From: Ga0077527 sp049433545
GTDB taxonomy: Bacteria; Pseudomonadota; Gammaproteobacteria; Burkholderiales; SG8-41
Assembly (NCBI GenBank): GCA_049433545.1
Contig: JBMTEY010000091.1
Span: 1-10,094 of the forward strand
DNA: 10,094 nt
Direction of reading: 5' to 3'
The notes beneath the pieces were generated by a model that saw nothing but the letters and a program-made list of their open reading frames with translations, ran no database searches and was not told the DNA's origin. Below, piece after piece: positions 1-7,225 of the stretch. Position numbers and translations under genes: made by a program. The stretch's first letter is position 1. Each line of letters starts with the position of its first letter.

Positions 1-471
1 GGCGCCGGCTTCGTGGATCAGCGCCGGCATCGCCGACATGCCCTGGATCAGGTCGTCGTAGGCAGGCTGCGCGGCGTAGGGGCCGCGCTGGCTGAAACCG
101 TAGGCGCCGACGTAGATGATCTGCGGATTCGCGGCGGCGACTTCTTCGTAGGACAGTTTCAGCCGTTTCATCGCCTGCGGCCTGACGTTGTAGATCAGCA
201 CGTCGGCGGTCTTCACCAGTTTCAGCAGCGCCGCGTGGCCTTCGGGATTCTTCAGGTCGAGCACGATCGAGCGCTTGTTGCGGTTGTGGTGCAGGAAAAT
301 ATGCCCCATGCCCGGATGCCGCATCGGCGCGTTGTGGCGCAGGATGTCGCCGTCGGGCGGTTCGACCTTGATCACGTCGGCGCCGAGATCGCCGAGCAGC
401 TGGGTGGCGAAAGGGCCCATGACCACGGTGGTCAGGTCGATGATGCGCACACCTTCTAGAGGTTGGGTCAA
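1..471 (-). CDS. CaiB/BaiF family CoA-transferase (class III), N-terminal part, cut by left edge
   Basis: The first 157 codons of a family III CoA-transferase, an enzyme that moves CoA between carboxylic acids in the cytoplasm. Seen: the N-terminal Rossmann-like signature with GPFATQLLGDLGADVIKVEPP near residues 19-39, then HHNRNKRSIVLDLKNPEG, a YNVRPQAMKRL stretch, and GPYAAQPAYDDLIQGMSAM near the edge. These are the standard landmarks of the CaiB/BaiF family, whose members are usually about 400 residues. The catalytic Asp of the family lies further on and is outside the window. I chose a TTG start at 471 because AGGAG sits six bases before it and the protein then begins MTQPLEGVRIIDLT, as relatives do. 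It is 60 bases downstream of the Bug-type binding protein on the same strand, so a shared transcript and a linked carboxylate substrate are plausible. The substrate cannot be told from this fragment. Confidence 0.93.
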   Translation of the reverse strand, partial: MTQPLEGVRIIDLTTVVMGPFATQLLGDLGADVIKVEPPDGDILRHNAPMRHPGMGHIFLHHNRNKRSIVLDLKNPEGHAALLKLVKTADVLIYNVRPQAMKRLKLSYEEVAAANPQIIYVGAYGFSQRGPYAAQPAYDDLIQGMSAMPALIHEAGA

Positions 472-531
472 GCGGCTCTCCTGAAATTCAATGCGGGTGC
501 TGTCGTGGCAGCTGCATCATTCGCTTTCGGC

Positions 532-1482
532 TTATTGCGGTTCGATGCCGGCAGTTCTGACCAGCCGCGCCCATTTTGCCAGTTCGCTTTTCTGGAATGC
601 AGCCAGCTGTGCCGGCGGCAGCGGCGCGACGTCTATGCCCATCACCGAGAAACGCTCGCGGATGTCGCTGCGCGCGAGGATTTTCGCCGACTCGGCTTCG
701 ACGCGCGCGATTACCGGCTGCGGCGTGTCCGCGGGCGCGAACAGCGCGAACCATGCGATCAGTTCGAAACCCTTTGCCGTCTCTGCGATCGCCGGCACTT
801 CCGGCAGCAGTGATGCGCGTTTCGCCGAGGTCACGCCCAGCGCGCGCACCTTGCCCGATTTCACCTGCGGCGTGCCGGTGACCAGGTCGGCGTAGACCAT
901 GTTGATCTGGCCGCTCATCACGTCGGCCAGCGCCGGCGGGATGCTCTTGTAGGGAATGTGGTTCAGCTCGATGCCGGCCATCTGCTGCAGCATGAAGATC
1001 GGAACCAGGCTGCCGGCGCTGCCCGAACCGGCAGTCAGTTTGCCCGGCTGCCGCTTCGCCAGAGCGATCAGTTTCTTCATCGTTTTCGCCGGCAGCGAGG
1101 GATTGGCCACCAGCACGAAGGCGATGGTGCCGACGCGGGTGATTGGCGAAAAATCCTTCACCGGGTCGTAGTTGATTTTTTTCATCAGGCTGGGCGCCGC
1201 AGCACTCGGCGTGTTGGTGCTCATCAGCAGCGTGTAACCGTCTTTCGGCGCGCGTGCAGCGAGCTCGGCGCCTATGGTGCCGTTGGCGCCGGCGCGGTTG
1301 TCGATGACCATCGCCTGTCCCAGTGCTTCACCGAGGTGCTGGCCCACGGTGCGCGCGACTGTGTCTGTGGCGCTGCCCGCGCCGAAAGGCACGATGATGC
1401 GCACCGGCCGCGACGGGTAATCGGCGGCGCCGGCGACGAAGGTGGCGGCGCACAGCAGGCCTGCGAGCAATGAGCGCTTCAC
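532..1482 (-). CDS. Bug/TctC family periplasmic solute-binding protein
   Basis: A 316-residue binding protein of the tripartite tricarboxylate transporter type, which captures a small carboxylate in the periplasm. Seen: a Sec signal peptide (MKRSLLAGLLCAATFVAGAA, cleavage near residue 20, no lipobox Cys), then YPSRPVRIIVPFGAGSATDTVAR, IDNRAGANGTIGAELAARAPKDGYTLL and a VKSGKVRALGV segment. These are the usual Bug-family landmarks at the usual length. The reading frame stays open upstream, but the start is taken as GTG at 1482: a GGGAG ribosome site lies about seven bases before it and the signal peptide begins there. No tctA or tctB membrane gene lies in the window, as is common for Bug proteins in Burkholderiales. 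It sits 28 bases after the carboxylesterase stop and 60 before a CoA-transferase, which suggests uptake followed by CoA activation. The ligand is unknown. Confidence 0.95.
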   Translation of the reverse strand: MKRSLLAGLLCAATFVAGAADYPSRPVRIIVPFGAGSATDTVARTVGQHLGEALGQAMVIDNRAGANGTIGAELAARAPKDGYTLLMSTNTPSAAAPSLMKKINYDPVKDFSPITRVGTIAFVLVANPSLPAKTMKKLIALAKRQPGKLTAGSGSAGSLVPIFMLQQMAGIELNHIPYKSIPPALADVMSGQINMVYADLVTGTPQVKSGKVRALGVTSAKRASLLPEVPAIAETAKGFELIAWFALFAPADTPQPVIARVEAESAKILARSDIRERFSVMGIDVAPLPPAQLAAFQKSELAKWARLVRTAGIEPQ

Positions 1483-1510
1483 GAGCTTTCTCCCGGAAAG
1501 ATGCCGCTGA

Positions 1511-2188
1511 TCAGGTGTCGAGGACTGCGCCGAGCCAGCGGCCGATGTCTGCGACTTCCTCGAGGCAGACCGAGTGCTGCATCGGATATTCGTGCCACTC
1601 GACGGGGTAACCCGCACGCTGCAGCATGTCGGCCGAGGCGCGACCCATTGCGTAGGGCACCACCGGATCCTGCATGCCGTGGGCCATGAACACCGGCGTT
1701 TTGCTGTTGGCCGCGGCCGCTTCCTGCGCAAAAGACTCGGCCAGCGGCAGGTAGCAGGACAGCGCCATCACCCCGGCCAGTTTTTGCGCATGGCCCAGCC
1801 CGGTGTGCAGCGCCATCGCGCCGCCCTGCGAAAAGCCGGCGAGCACGATGTTGCTGCCGGCGATGCCGCGTTCGTTCACGCGCGCGATCAGGGCCTCGAT
1901 CTGCGCCTGCGACTCGCGCACGCCCTGGGCATCGGCCTTGCGCGTGTTGCCCTCGAGGTCGCCGAAGCTGATGTCGTACCAGGCGCGCATTACGTAACCG
2001 TTGTTGATGGTCACCGGGCGCGTTGGCGCATGCGGGAACACGAAACGGATTGCCGGCGCACCGGCAAGGTCGAGTTCCTTGACGATGGGCACGAAGTCGT
2101 TGCCGTCGGCGCCGAGGCCGTGCATCCAGATCACCGCGGCGGTCGGGTTCGGCGCGGTTTGGATTTCTATGGTTTCGAGCAGACTCAT
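1511..2188 (-). CDS. Carboxylesterase/phospholipase-type alpha/beta hydrolase (EstB-like)
   Basis: A 225-residue cytoplasmic serine hydrolase of the carboxylesterase/phospholipase/YpfH family, which cleaves short acyl or aryl esters. Seen: the oxyanion-side motif HGLGADGNDF at residues 23-32, the nucleophile elbow GFSQGG with Ser120, Asp174 in GMQDPVVPY, and His205 in YPMQHSVC, giving a complete Ser-Asp-His triad. Length and motif spacing match the small Pseudomonas EstB-type carboxylesterases. There is no signal peptide. The ATG start overlaps the Mog stop codon in an ATGA, and an AAGG sits about six bases upstream inside the mog coding sequence, so translation is probably coupled to Mog. 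The natural substrate is not known for most of this family and cannot be read here. A thioesterase-like activity is a possible alternative. Confidence 0.95.
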   Translation of the reverse strand: MSLLETIEIQTAPNPTAAVIWMHGLGADGNDFVPIVKELDLAGAPAIRFVFPHAPTRPVTINNGYVMRAWYDISFGDLEGNTRKADAQGVRESQAQIEALIARVNERGIAGSNIVLAGFSQGGAMALHTGLGHAQKLAGVMALSCYLPLAESFAQEAAAANSKTPVFMAHGMQDPVVPYAMGRASADMLQRAGYPVEWHEYPMQHSVCLEEVADIGRWLGAVLDT

Positions 2189-2778
2189 TTGGGCCTTATT
2201 GCCGATTTCGGGCGGAACGCCTTGCACACGGTTTCGTTGGTTTCGATGTACGGCCCGCCGATCAGGTCTATGCAGTAGGGCACTGCGGCGAAGATGCCGT
2301 GGACTACGGGCTTGCCGTTTTCGTCCTTCAGGCCTTCCAGCGTTTCCCGGATCGCTTTCGGCTGGCCCGGCAGGTTGATGATCAGCGCCTGTTTGCGGAT
2401 CACCGCGACCTGCCGCGACAGGATCGCGGTAGGCACGAACTTCAGGCTGACCTGGCGCATCTGCTCGCCGAAGCCGGGCATTTCCCTGTCGGCCACCGCC
2501 AAAGTGGCTTCGGGCGTCACGTCGCGCAGTGCGGGGCCGGTGCCGCCTGTGGTCAGCACCAGGTGGCAGCCTTCCTTGTCCACCAGTTCCTTCAGCGCTG
2601 CTTCTATGACCGGCCGCTCGTCGGGAATCAGTCGCGTCACGGTGCGCCACGGCGGATCGCTGATCGCTTGCCTGAACCAGTCTTCCAGCGCGGGGATGCC
2701 TTCGTCCCTGTAGACGCCTTTGGAGGCGCGGTCGCTGATGGAAACGAGGCCGATGATGAGTTCTGCGGTATCTGGCAT
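2185..2778 (-). CDS. mog: Molybdopterin adenylyltransferase Mog
   Basis: A 197-residue cytoplasmic enzyme of molybdenum cofactor synthesis. It adenylylates molybdopterin so that MoeA can insert molybdate. From memory the sequence tracks E. coli Mog almost end to end: IGLVSISDRASKGVYRDEGIPALE, the TTGGTGP loop at residues 76-82, RDVTPEATLAVADREMPGFGEQMRQ, FVPTAILSRQ, LPGQPKAIRETLEG and VPYCIDLIGGPY. Asp53 and Asp86 fall where the E. coli catalytic Asp49 and Asp82 do. It starts eight bases after the DarP stop, has no visible Shine-Dalgarno sequence, and shares an ATGA with the downstream esterase gene. Translation is therefore probably coupled on both sides. The match separates it from the shorter MoaB proteins. 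Confidence 0.97.
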   Translation of the reverse strand: MPDTAELIIGLVSISDRASKGVYRDEGIPALEDWFRQAISDPPWRTVTRLIPDERPVIEAALKELVDKEGCHLVLTTGGTGPALRDVTPEATLAVADREMPGFGEQMRQVSLKFVPTAILSRQVAVIRKQALIINLPGQPKAIRETLEGLKDENGKPVVHGIFAAVPYCIDLIGGPYIETNETVCKAFRPKSAIRPK

Positions 2779-2786
2779 GGCGCGAA

Positions 2787-3311
2787 TTATACCGGTGGCG
2801 TTTGCTCCTGCTCCCGCGTTTCAACCAGATCGCGGATCATCTGGAACAGTGCGCGGAAGTTTTTCGGCGGTTTGCCGCGTTCCCGTTCCTGCGCGGTGTT
2901 GCGGATCAGCGTGCGCAGCTGCTGGGTGTCGGCATCGGGATGATCGGCGACGAACAGCGCCAGCGCTTCCGGCTCGGCGAGCAGGCGCTCGCGCCAGCGT
3001 TCGATCCGGTGCAGTTGCGCGGTGTGGGCGCCGGAGGCCGACAGCCAGCCGTCGAGTTTGGCGCGGATCGGCGCCGGATCGACCTGGCGCATCAGCTTGC
3101 CGACGTACTGCATCTGCCGCCGCCGCGCCTCGTTGCGTTTCATCGCGCGCGCGGCGAGCACCGCGTCGCGCAGGCTCTCCGGCAGATCGATGGTGGCGAG
3201 CTGCTGTTCGTTGAGCTGCGTAAGTTCTTCGCCGATGGCCTGCAGCGCGTCCATGTCGCGCTTGCGCTGGCTCTTGCTCAGCGGATCGGGGGTGCCGGGG
3301 AGTTCGTTCAC
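2787..3311 (-). CDS. darP: Dual-action ribosomal maturation protein DarP (YjgA/DUF615)
   Basis: A 174-residue, charged, helical protein of the DarP/YjgA family, which binds immature 50S ribosomal subunits and promotes late assembly. Seen: SKSQRKRDMDALQAIGEELTQL near the N terminus, the basic RRRQMQYVGKLMRQVDPAPIRAKLD centre, and DADTQQLRTLIRNTAQERERGKPPKNFRALFQMIRDL at the C terminus, all characteristic. There is no signal peptide. The start is taken as GTG at 3311, which places the conserved SKSQRKRD block at residues 12-19. No good ribosome site is visible there, so the exact start is less sure than the gene. It diverges from pmbA, the same arrangement as in E. coli, and is followed closely by mog. 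Confidence 0.95.
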   Translation of the reverse strand: MNELPGTPDPLSKSQRKRDMDALQAIGEELTQLNEQQLATIDLPESLRDAVLAARAMKRNEARRRQMQYVGKLMRQVDPAPIRAKLDGWLSASGAHTAQLHRIERWRERLLAEPEALALFVADHPDADTQQLRTLIRNTAQERERGKPPKNFRALFQMIRDLVETREQEQTPPV

Positions 3312-3352
3312 GGAAGGGTGAGGGTAGAAAGCGGGGGAAAAATCGAAGCTGT

Positions 3353-3358
3353 TATGAT
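3353..3358 (+). promoter_or_regulatory. Possible -10 element for pmbA
   Basis: TATGAT lies 43 bases before the chosen pmbA start in the short divergent spacer with darP. It is close to the TATAAT consensus, but no good -35 box is seen 16-18 bases upstream. If real, transcription would start near 3365 and the upstream in-frame ATG at 3354 could not be used. Inference from position and consensus only. Confidence 0.35.
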
Positions 3359-3401
3359 AACGCCCTTTCGCGCCGCAACCTTTGCCGCGCCCAGCAAAAT
3401 C

Positions 3402-4742
3402 ATGCCCGCCACCCCGTTTTCATACACCGACGACACGCTGAAGCAGCTGGTCAGCGACGCCCTGAAATACGCCAAAGAGCGCGGCGCCACTGCCGCCGAC
3501 GCCGAAGTCAGCGAGGGTTTCGGACAGACCGTCACCGCGCGCCAGGGCGAAGTCGAAACCATCGAGTACAACCGCGACAAGGGCATAGGCGTCACGGTCT
3601 ACATCGGCCAGCAGCGCGGCCATGCCAGCAGCTCGGATTTTGCGCCGCAGGCGGTGCGCGACACCGTGGACGCCGCGCTGGCAATCGCGCGTTACACGGC
3701 CATCGACGAATGCGCGGGGCTTGCCGACCCGGACATGCTGGCGCGCGAATTTCCCGACTTCGACCTGCTGCATCCCTGGGAGATGCCGGTGGAGCGCGCG
3801 ATCGAAATGGCGCGCGCCTGCGAAGCCGCCGGGTTCGCGGTGGACAAACGCATCACCAATTCCGAGGGCGCGACGATATCGACCCAGCAGTCGCATTTTA
3901 TCTACGGCAACACCCATGGCTTCCTCGCCGGCTACCCGAGTTCGCGCCACGGCATCTGGTGCGCGCTGGTCGCCGGCAAGGGCGACTGCATGCAGCGCGA
4001 CGACTGGTACGAAACCGCGCGCGATCCGGCTGAACTGGCGGCGCCGGAGCTGGTGGGCCGCAAGGCAGGCGAACGCGCACTGGCGCGGCTGAAGGCGCGC
4101 AAGGTGAAAACCGCCCAGGTGCCGGTGCTGTTCGAATCCGGCGTCGCTTCCAGCCTGATGGGGCATTTCGTATCCGCGGTATCCGGCGGCAGCCTTTACC
4201 GCAAGTCGTCCTTCCTGCTCGACAGCCTGGGTCAGCAGATCTTTTCGCCGAACGTGCAGATCGCCGACCTGCCGCACATCCCCAAGGCGCTGGCGAGCGG
4301 CGCCTTCGACGAAGAAGGCGTGGCGACACGATCGCGCGACATCGTGAAGGACGGCGTGGTGCAGGGTTATTTCCTCGCCAGTTATTCGGCGCGCAAGCTC
4401 GGCATGAAATCCACGGGCAACGCCGGCGGCAACCACAACCTGATCATGCAGGACACCGGCGAGGATTTTGCGGCGCTGCTGAAAAAACTCGGCACCGGTT
4501 TGCTGGTTACCGAGATGATGGGACAGGGTGTCAACGCGGTGACCGGCGATTATTCGCGCGGTGCTGCAGGGTTCTGGGTTGAGAACGGCGAGATCACCTA
4601 CCCGGTGCAGGAGATCACCATCGCCGGCAACCTGAAGGACATGTACAAAAACATCGTTGCCATCGGCAATGATGTATCGCGGCGCAGTTCGCGCCAGTGC
4701 GGTTCGATACTGGTCGCTGGCATGACACTCGCGGGCACGTAG
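3402..4742 (+). CDS. pmbA: Metalloprotease-associated protein PmbA/TldE
   Basis: A 446-residue TldD/PmbA family protein, near the 450 of E. coli PmbA. In the known system TldE pairs with TldD as a cytoplasmic peptidase that trims unfolded peptides, matures microcin B17 and degrades CcdA. TldD supplies the zinc motif, and none is visible here, as expected for TldE. Seen: GEVETIEYNRDKGIGVTVY early, DKRITNSEGA, the central GSLYRKSSFLLDSLGQQI, SYSARKLGMKSTGNAGG, and near the C terminus TEMMGQGVNAVTGDYSRG with FWVENGEITYPVQEITIAGNLKDM. The open frame runs far upstream, antisense to darP. I chose ATG at 3402. An in-frame ATG at 3354 would add 16 residues but overlaps a likely -10 element. No tldD lies in the window, and the two genes are often unlinked. 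Confidence 0.96.
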   Translation: MPATPFSYTDDTLKQLVSDALKYAKERGATAADAEVSEGFGQTVTARQGEVETIEYNRDKGIGVTVYIGQQRGHASSSDFAPQAVRDTVDAALAIARYTAIDECAGLADPDMLAREFPDFDLLHPWEMPVERAIEMARACEAAGFAVDKRITNSEGATISTQQSHFIYGNTHGFLAGYPSSRHGIWCALVAGKGDCMQRDDWYETARDPAELAAPELVGRKAGERALARLKARKVKTAQVPVLFESGVASSLMGHFVSAVSGGSLYRKSSFLLDSLGQQIFSPNVQIADLPHIPKALASGAFDEEGVATRSRDIVKDGVVQGYFLASYSARKLGMKSTGNAGGNHNLIMQDTGEDFAALLKKLGTGLLVTEMMGQGVNAVTGDYSRGAAGFWVENGEITYPVQEITIAGNLKDMYKNIVAIGNDVSRRSSRQCGSILVAGMTLAGT

Positions 4743-4751
4743 AATATTGTT

Positions 4752-4757
4752 TATAAT
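4752..4757 (+). promoter_or_regulatory. Possible -10 element for the TRAP binding-protein gene
   Basis: A perfect TATAAT sits in the 48-base AT-rich spacer between the pmbA stop and the next ATG, 33 bases before that start. The spacer stands out against the high-GC flanks. No convincing -35 hexamer is seen at 17 bases, so an activator may be needed, or transcription may read through from pmbA. Confidence 0.4.
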
Positions 4758-4790
4758 TAATTACTTATGTAATACAGGGGAGAGAACATC

Positions 4791-5933
4791 ATGCGCCGTC
4801 GTTCATTCCTGAAAAAAGCCGGCATCGGCCTTGCCGGCGGTGCTGCAGCAGCAACACTTGCCGCCTGCGGACCGAAAGAAGCTGTGAAAACCGCCGCATC
4901 CGGCGGCGATGCGCAACCAACCATCCAGTGGCGGCTGGCTTCGAGTTTTCCGAAAAACCTCGACACCATCTACGGCGCCGCGGAAATCCTCTCTAAGCGT
5001 GTGTCCGAAGGCACCAACGGAAAATTCCAGATCCGCGTGTTCGCCGGTGGCGAAATCGTGCCCGGCCTGCAGGTGCTCGACGCCGTGCAGAACGGCACCG
5101 TTGAATGCGGCCACACCGCGCCCTATTACTACATCGGCAAGGATCCGGCGTTCGCCTTCGCCACCGCGCTGCCGTTCGGACTGAACGCGCGCCAGCAGAA
5201 CGCATGGATGTATTACGGCGGCGGGCTCGAGGCCGTCGCCGGCCTGTTCAGGGAATACGGCTGCGTGCAGTTTCCCACCGGCAACACCGGCGCGCAGATG
5301 GGCGGCTGGTACCGCAAGGAGATCAAATCGCTCGCCGACCTGCAGGGCCTGAAAATGCGCATCGGCGGCATCGCCGGCCAGGTGCTGGCGAAACTCGGCA
5401 TCGTCGCCCAGCAGATCGCCGGTGGCGAGATTTACCAGGCCCTTGAAAGGGGCACCATCGATGCTGCGGAATGGGTGGGTCCGTACGACGACGAGAAGCT
5501 CGGCTTCAACAAGGTGGCGAAGTACTACTACTACCCCGGCTGGTGGGAAGGCGGACCGCAGCTCTCGACCGTGGTCAACCTGAAACAATGGCAGTCGCTG
5601 CCGAAATCGTACCAGTCGATATTCGAGGCCGCGTGCGCCGAAGCCAACGTGCACATGCTGGCGCGTTACGACGCGCAGAATCCCGCGGCGCTGAAACGGC
5701 TGGTCGGCGGCGGCGCGCAGCTGCGCCAGTTTCCGAAGGACGTGCTGGCCGCGGCGCAGAAGGCCGCGTTCGAACTCTACGAGGAAGCCGCGGCCAAGAG
5801 CCCGCACTTCAAACGCATCTACGGCGACTGGCTGAAATTCCGCAACGACCAGTTCCTGTGGTTCCGTGTCGCAGAGATGAGCTACGACAATTTCGTGTTC
5901 ACCAATGCGGCGCGGCCGGCGGTGCCCAAGTAG
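4791..5933 (+). CDS. TRAP-type substrate-binding lipoprotein (DctP family, 2-oxoacid/lactate-binding-like)
   Basis: A 380-residue extracytoplasmic binding protein of the TRAP (DctP) family. Seen: a twin-arginine signal RRRSFLKK at residues 2-9 followed by a lipobox LAAC with Cys26, so a Tat-exported lipoprotein is predicted. The mature part has IQWRLASSFPKNLDTIYGAAE, GGEIVPGLQVLDAVQNG, the DctP signature arginine in LKMRIGG (Arg190), YQALERGTIDAAEWVGP and a YYYYPGWWEGG stretch. The last two resemble the TakP-like 2-oxoacid/lactate group. Gln169, Arg190, Trp228 and Glu253 are candidate ligand or cation contacts by motif position, from memory and not aligned. A GGGGAG ribosome site precedes the ATG. 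No dctQ or dctM membrane gene adjoins it, so it is either an orphan or serves a transporter encoded elsewhere. It lies 92 bases before an MFS gene. Confidence 0.94.
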   Translation: MRRRSFLKKAGIGLAGGAAAATLAACGPKEAVKTAASGGDAQPTIQWRLASSFPKNLDTIYGAAEILSKRVSEGTNGKFQIRVFAGGEIVPGLQVLDAVQNGTVECGHTAPYYYIGKDPAFAFATALPFGLNARQQNAWMYYGGGLEAVAGLFREYGCVQFPTGNTGAQMGGWYRKEIKSLADLQGLKMRIGGIAGQVLAKLGIVAQQIAGGEIYQALERGTIDAAEWVGPYDDEKLGFNKVAKYYYYPGWWEGGPQLSTVVNLKQWQSLPKSYQSIFEAACAEANVHMLARYDAQNPAALKRLVGGGAQLRQFPKDVLAAAQKAAFELYEEAAAKSPHFKRIYGDWLKFRNDQFLWFRVAEMSYDNFVFTNAARPAVPK

Positions 5934-5958
5934 TCTTTCCGCGATTGCTTCGCATCCC

Positions 5959-5984
5959 GCTTTTCCCCGCGCGCGGGGAAAAGC
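5959..5984. terminator. 26-base perfect palindrome between binding-protein and MFS genes; possible terminator or REP-like element
   Basis: Twenty-six bases read identically on both strands, with outer arms GCTTTTCCCC and GGGGAAAAGC around a GCGCGC centre. RNA from either strand could form a stem of about 11 pairs. The T-rich outer arm is a T tract on one strand and an A tract on the other, and a short CCCCTTT follows on the plus strand. It starts 25 bases after a stop codon, a usual place for a terminator. It also resembles palindromic intergenic repeats common in high-GC proteobacteria; a copy count in the genome would decide. Confidence 0.55.
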
Positions 5985-6025
5985 CCCTTTCCGAATCCTG
6001 AACCGCCGGCGGAACCCGCGAGCCC

Positions 6026-7156
6026 GTGCCGATCCACCTGACCCTGGCGCTGACGTTTTTCAATTTCACCGGCAACAATTCGATGCGGGTGCTGATGACG
6101 CTGTACGCGCTGCACCTCGGCGCGTCGGCGACACAGGTCGGCCTGCTCGGCGGCCTGCTGTTCCTGTTCCCGGTGCTGCTGTCCTGGGTCGTCGGCGGGC
6201 TTGCCGACCGCAAGGCCGCGCGCAACCTGCTGCTGTTCGCGGCGGCCTGCGCCGTGGTGTCGCTGCTGATGATGTATTTTTTCCCGTCGCTGCCGGTGTT
6301 CTACGCCGCCGCGGCGCTCAACGGGCTGGCGCTGTCGTTTTTCCACGTCACGCTGCAGAACCTCGTCGGCAACCTCAGCAAGCCGGAGCAGCGCGCGCGC
6401 AATTTCGCCAACTTCAGCATGATCGGCGCCGCGACCAGTTTTTTCGGCCCGCTGATCGCCGGGCTGTCGATCGACCACCTCGGTTACGGCTGGGCCTGCC
6501 TGGTCACCGCCGCATTGTCGCTGGTGGTGATCGTGCTGTTGCTGACGCTGGGCCGCAGCCTGCCGCCGGCGCGCGGCCGCATCAAGGGCACCGCCACGCC
6601 GCGCAGCTGGCTCGACCGCAGCGTGGTGCTGATGCTGGTCACCGGCGGCCTGGTGCAGCTGGGTTACGACCTGTTCCAGTTTTATGTGCCCATCCACGGC
6701 CACGCCATCGGCCTGTCGGCTTCGGCCATCGGCGGCGTGCTGTCGACGCTGGCCATTGCCGCGTTCATCGTGCGCAATTTCCTCGCGCGCCTGGCCGAAA
6801 AATATCCCGGCGAGAAACTGCTGCTGTGGGTGTTCCTGGTCGGCGCAGTGGGTTTTGCGTTGGCGCCGTTCTCGACCAACGCCTGGGTGCTGGGCGCGAT
6901 CGCTTTCCTGTTCGGGCTCGGTATGGGCATCGGCATTCCGCTGACGGTGATCCTGATGTTCGCCAACTCCGCCGAGGGCCGCTCCGGCCAGACGCTGGGC
7001 CTGCGCCTTACCGTCAACAATGCCGTGCGCATGAGCGGGCCCATGGCCTTCGGCGCGCTGGGCGCCGTGGTGGGGGGGTCCGGGGTGTTCTGGGTGCTGG
7101 CGGGAGTGATGGTGGTGGGTGGGGTGCTGGCGAGGTGTCAGAAAAAGGCAAAGTAA
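6026..7156 (+). CDS. Major facilitator superfamily (MFS) permease
   Basis: A 376-residue inner-membrane transporter of the MFS, with repeated hydrophobic segments consistent with about twelve membrane helices. Seen: first helix LTLALTFFNFTG, the loop 2-3 signature GGLADRKAARN, a cytoplasmic central linker rich in Arg/Pro around GRSLPPARGRIKG, and a second half with the matching loop FLARLAEKYPGEK. It is short for the superfamily but complete in layout. GTG at 6026 is the first usable start after an in-frame TGA at 5999 and keeps the first helix whole. The ribosome site is weak. Substrate is unknown. It lies downstream of a TRAP binding protein but is not a TRAP component. The last 30 or so codons are unusually G-rich and end in LARCQKKAK. 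Confidence 0.92.
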   Translation: MPIHLTLALTFFNFTGNNSMRVLMTLYALHLGASATQVGLLGGLLFLFPVLLSWVVGGLADRKAARNLLLFAAACAVVSLLMMYFFPSLPVFYAAAALNGLALSFFHVTLQNLVGNLSKPEQRARNFANFSMIGAATSFFGPLIAGLSIDHLGYGWACLVTAALSLVVIVLLLTLGRSLPPARGRIKGTATPRSWLDRSVVLMLVTGGLVQLGYDLFQFYVPIHGHAIGLSASAIGGVLSTLAIAAFIVRNFLARLAEKYPGEKLLLWVFLVGAVGFALAPFSTNAWVLGAIAFLFGLGMGIGIPLTVILMFANSAEGRSGQTLGLRLTVNNAVRMSGPMAFGALGAVVGGSGVFWVLAGVMVVGGVLARCQKKAK

Positions 7157-7225
7157 GTGACGTTGTTTTGTGAGGCACTAGAGTTTAAGGTTGTGCGGCT
7201 ATAACAAAAGCGGGAGGGGTGTCGA

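Noticed and set aside
2802..3401. 200-codon N-terminal extension of pmbA in the same frame
   Set aside because: It is antisense to darP and has no counterpart in PmbA; starting at 3402 gives the normal family length.
3420..4436. Long minus-strand open frame (338 codons) opposite pmbA
   Set aside because: PmbA on the plus strand is conserved along the whole length; the antisense translation is His/Arg/Val/Gly-rich low-information sequence.
4803..5807. Minus-strand open frame (334 codons) opposite the TRAP binding protein
   Set aside because: Antisense shadow of a gene with a clear Tat signal, lipobox and DctP motifs.
5905..7173. Plus-strand open frame (422 codons) overlapping the MFS gene in another frame
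   Set aside because: The translation is Arg/Ala/Gly/Pro-rich without motifs, while the chosen frame gives membrane helices and the MFS loop signature.
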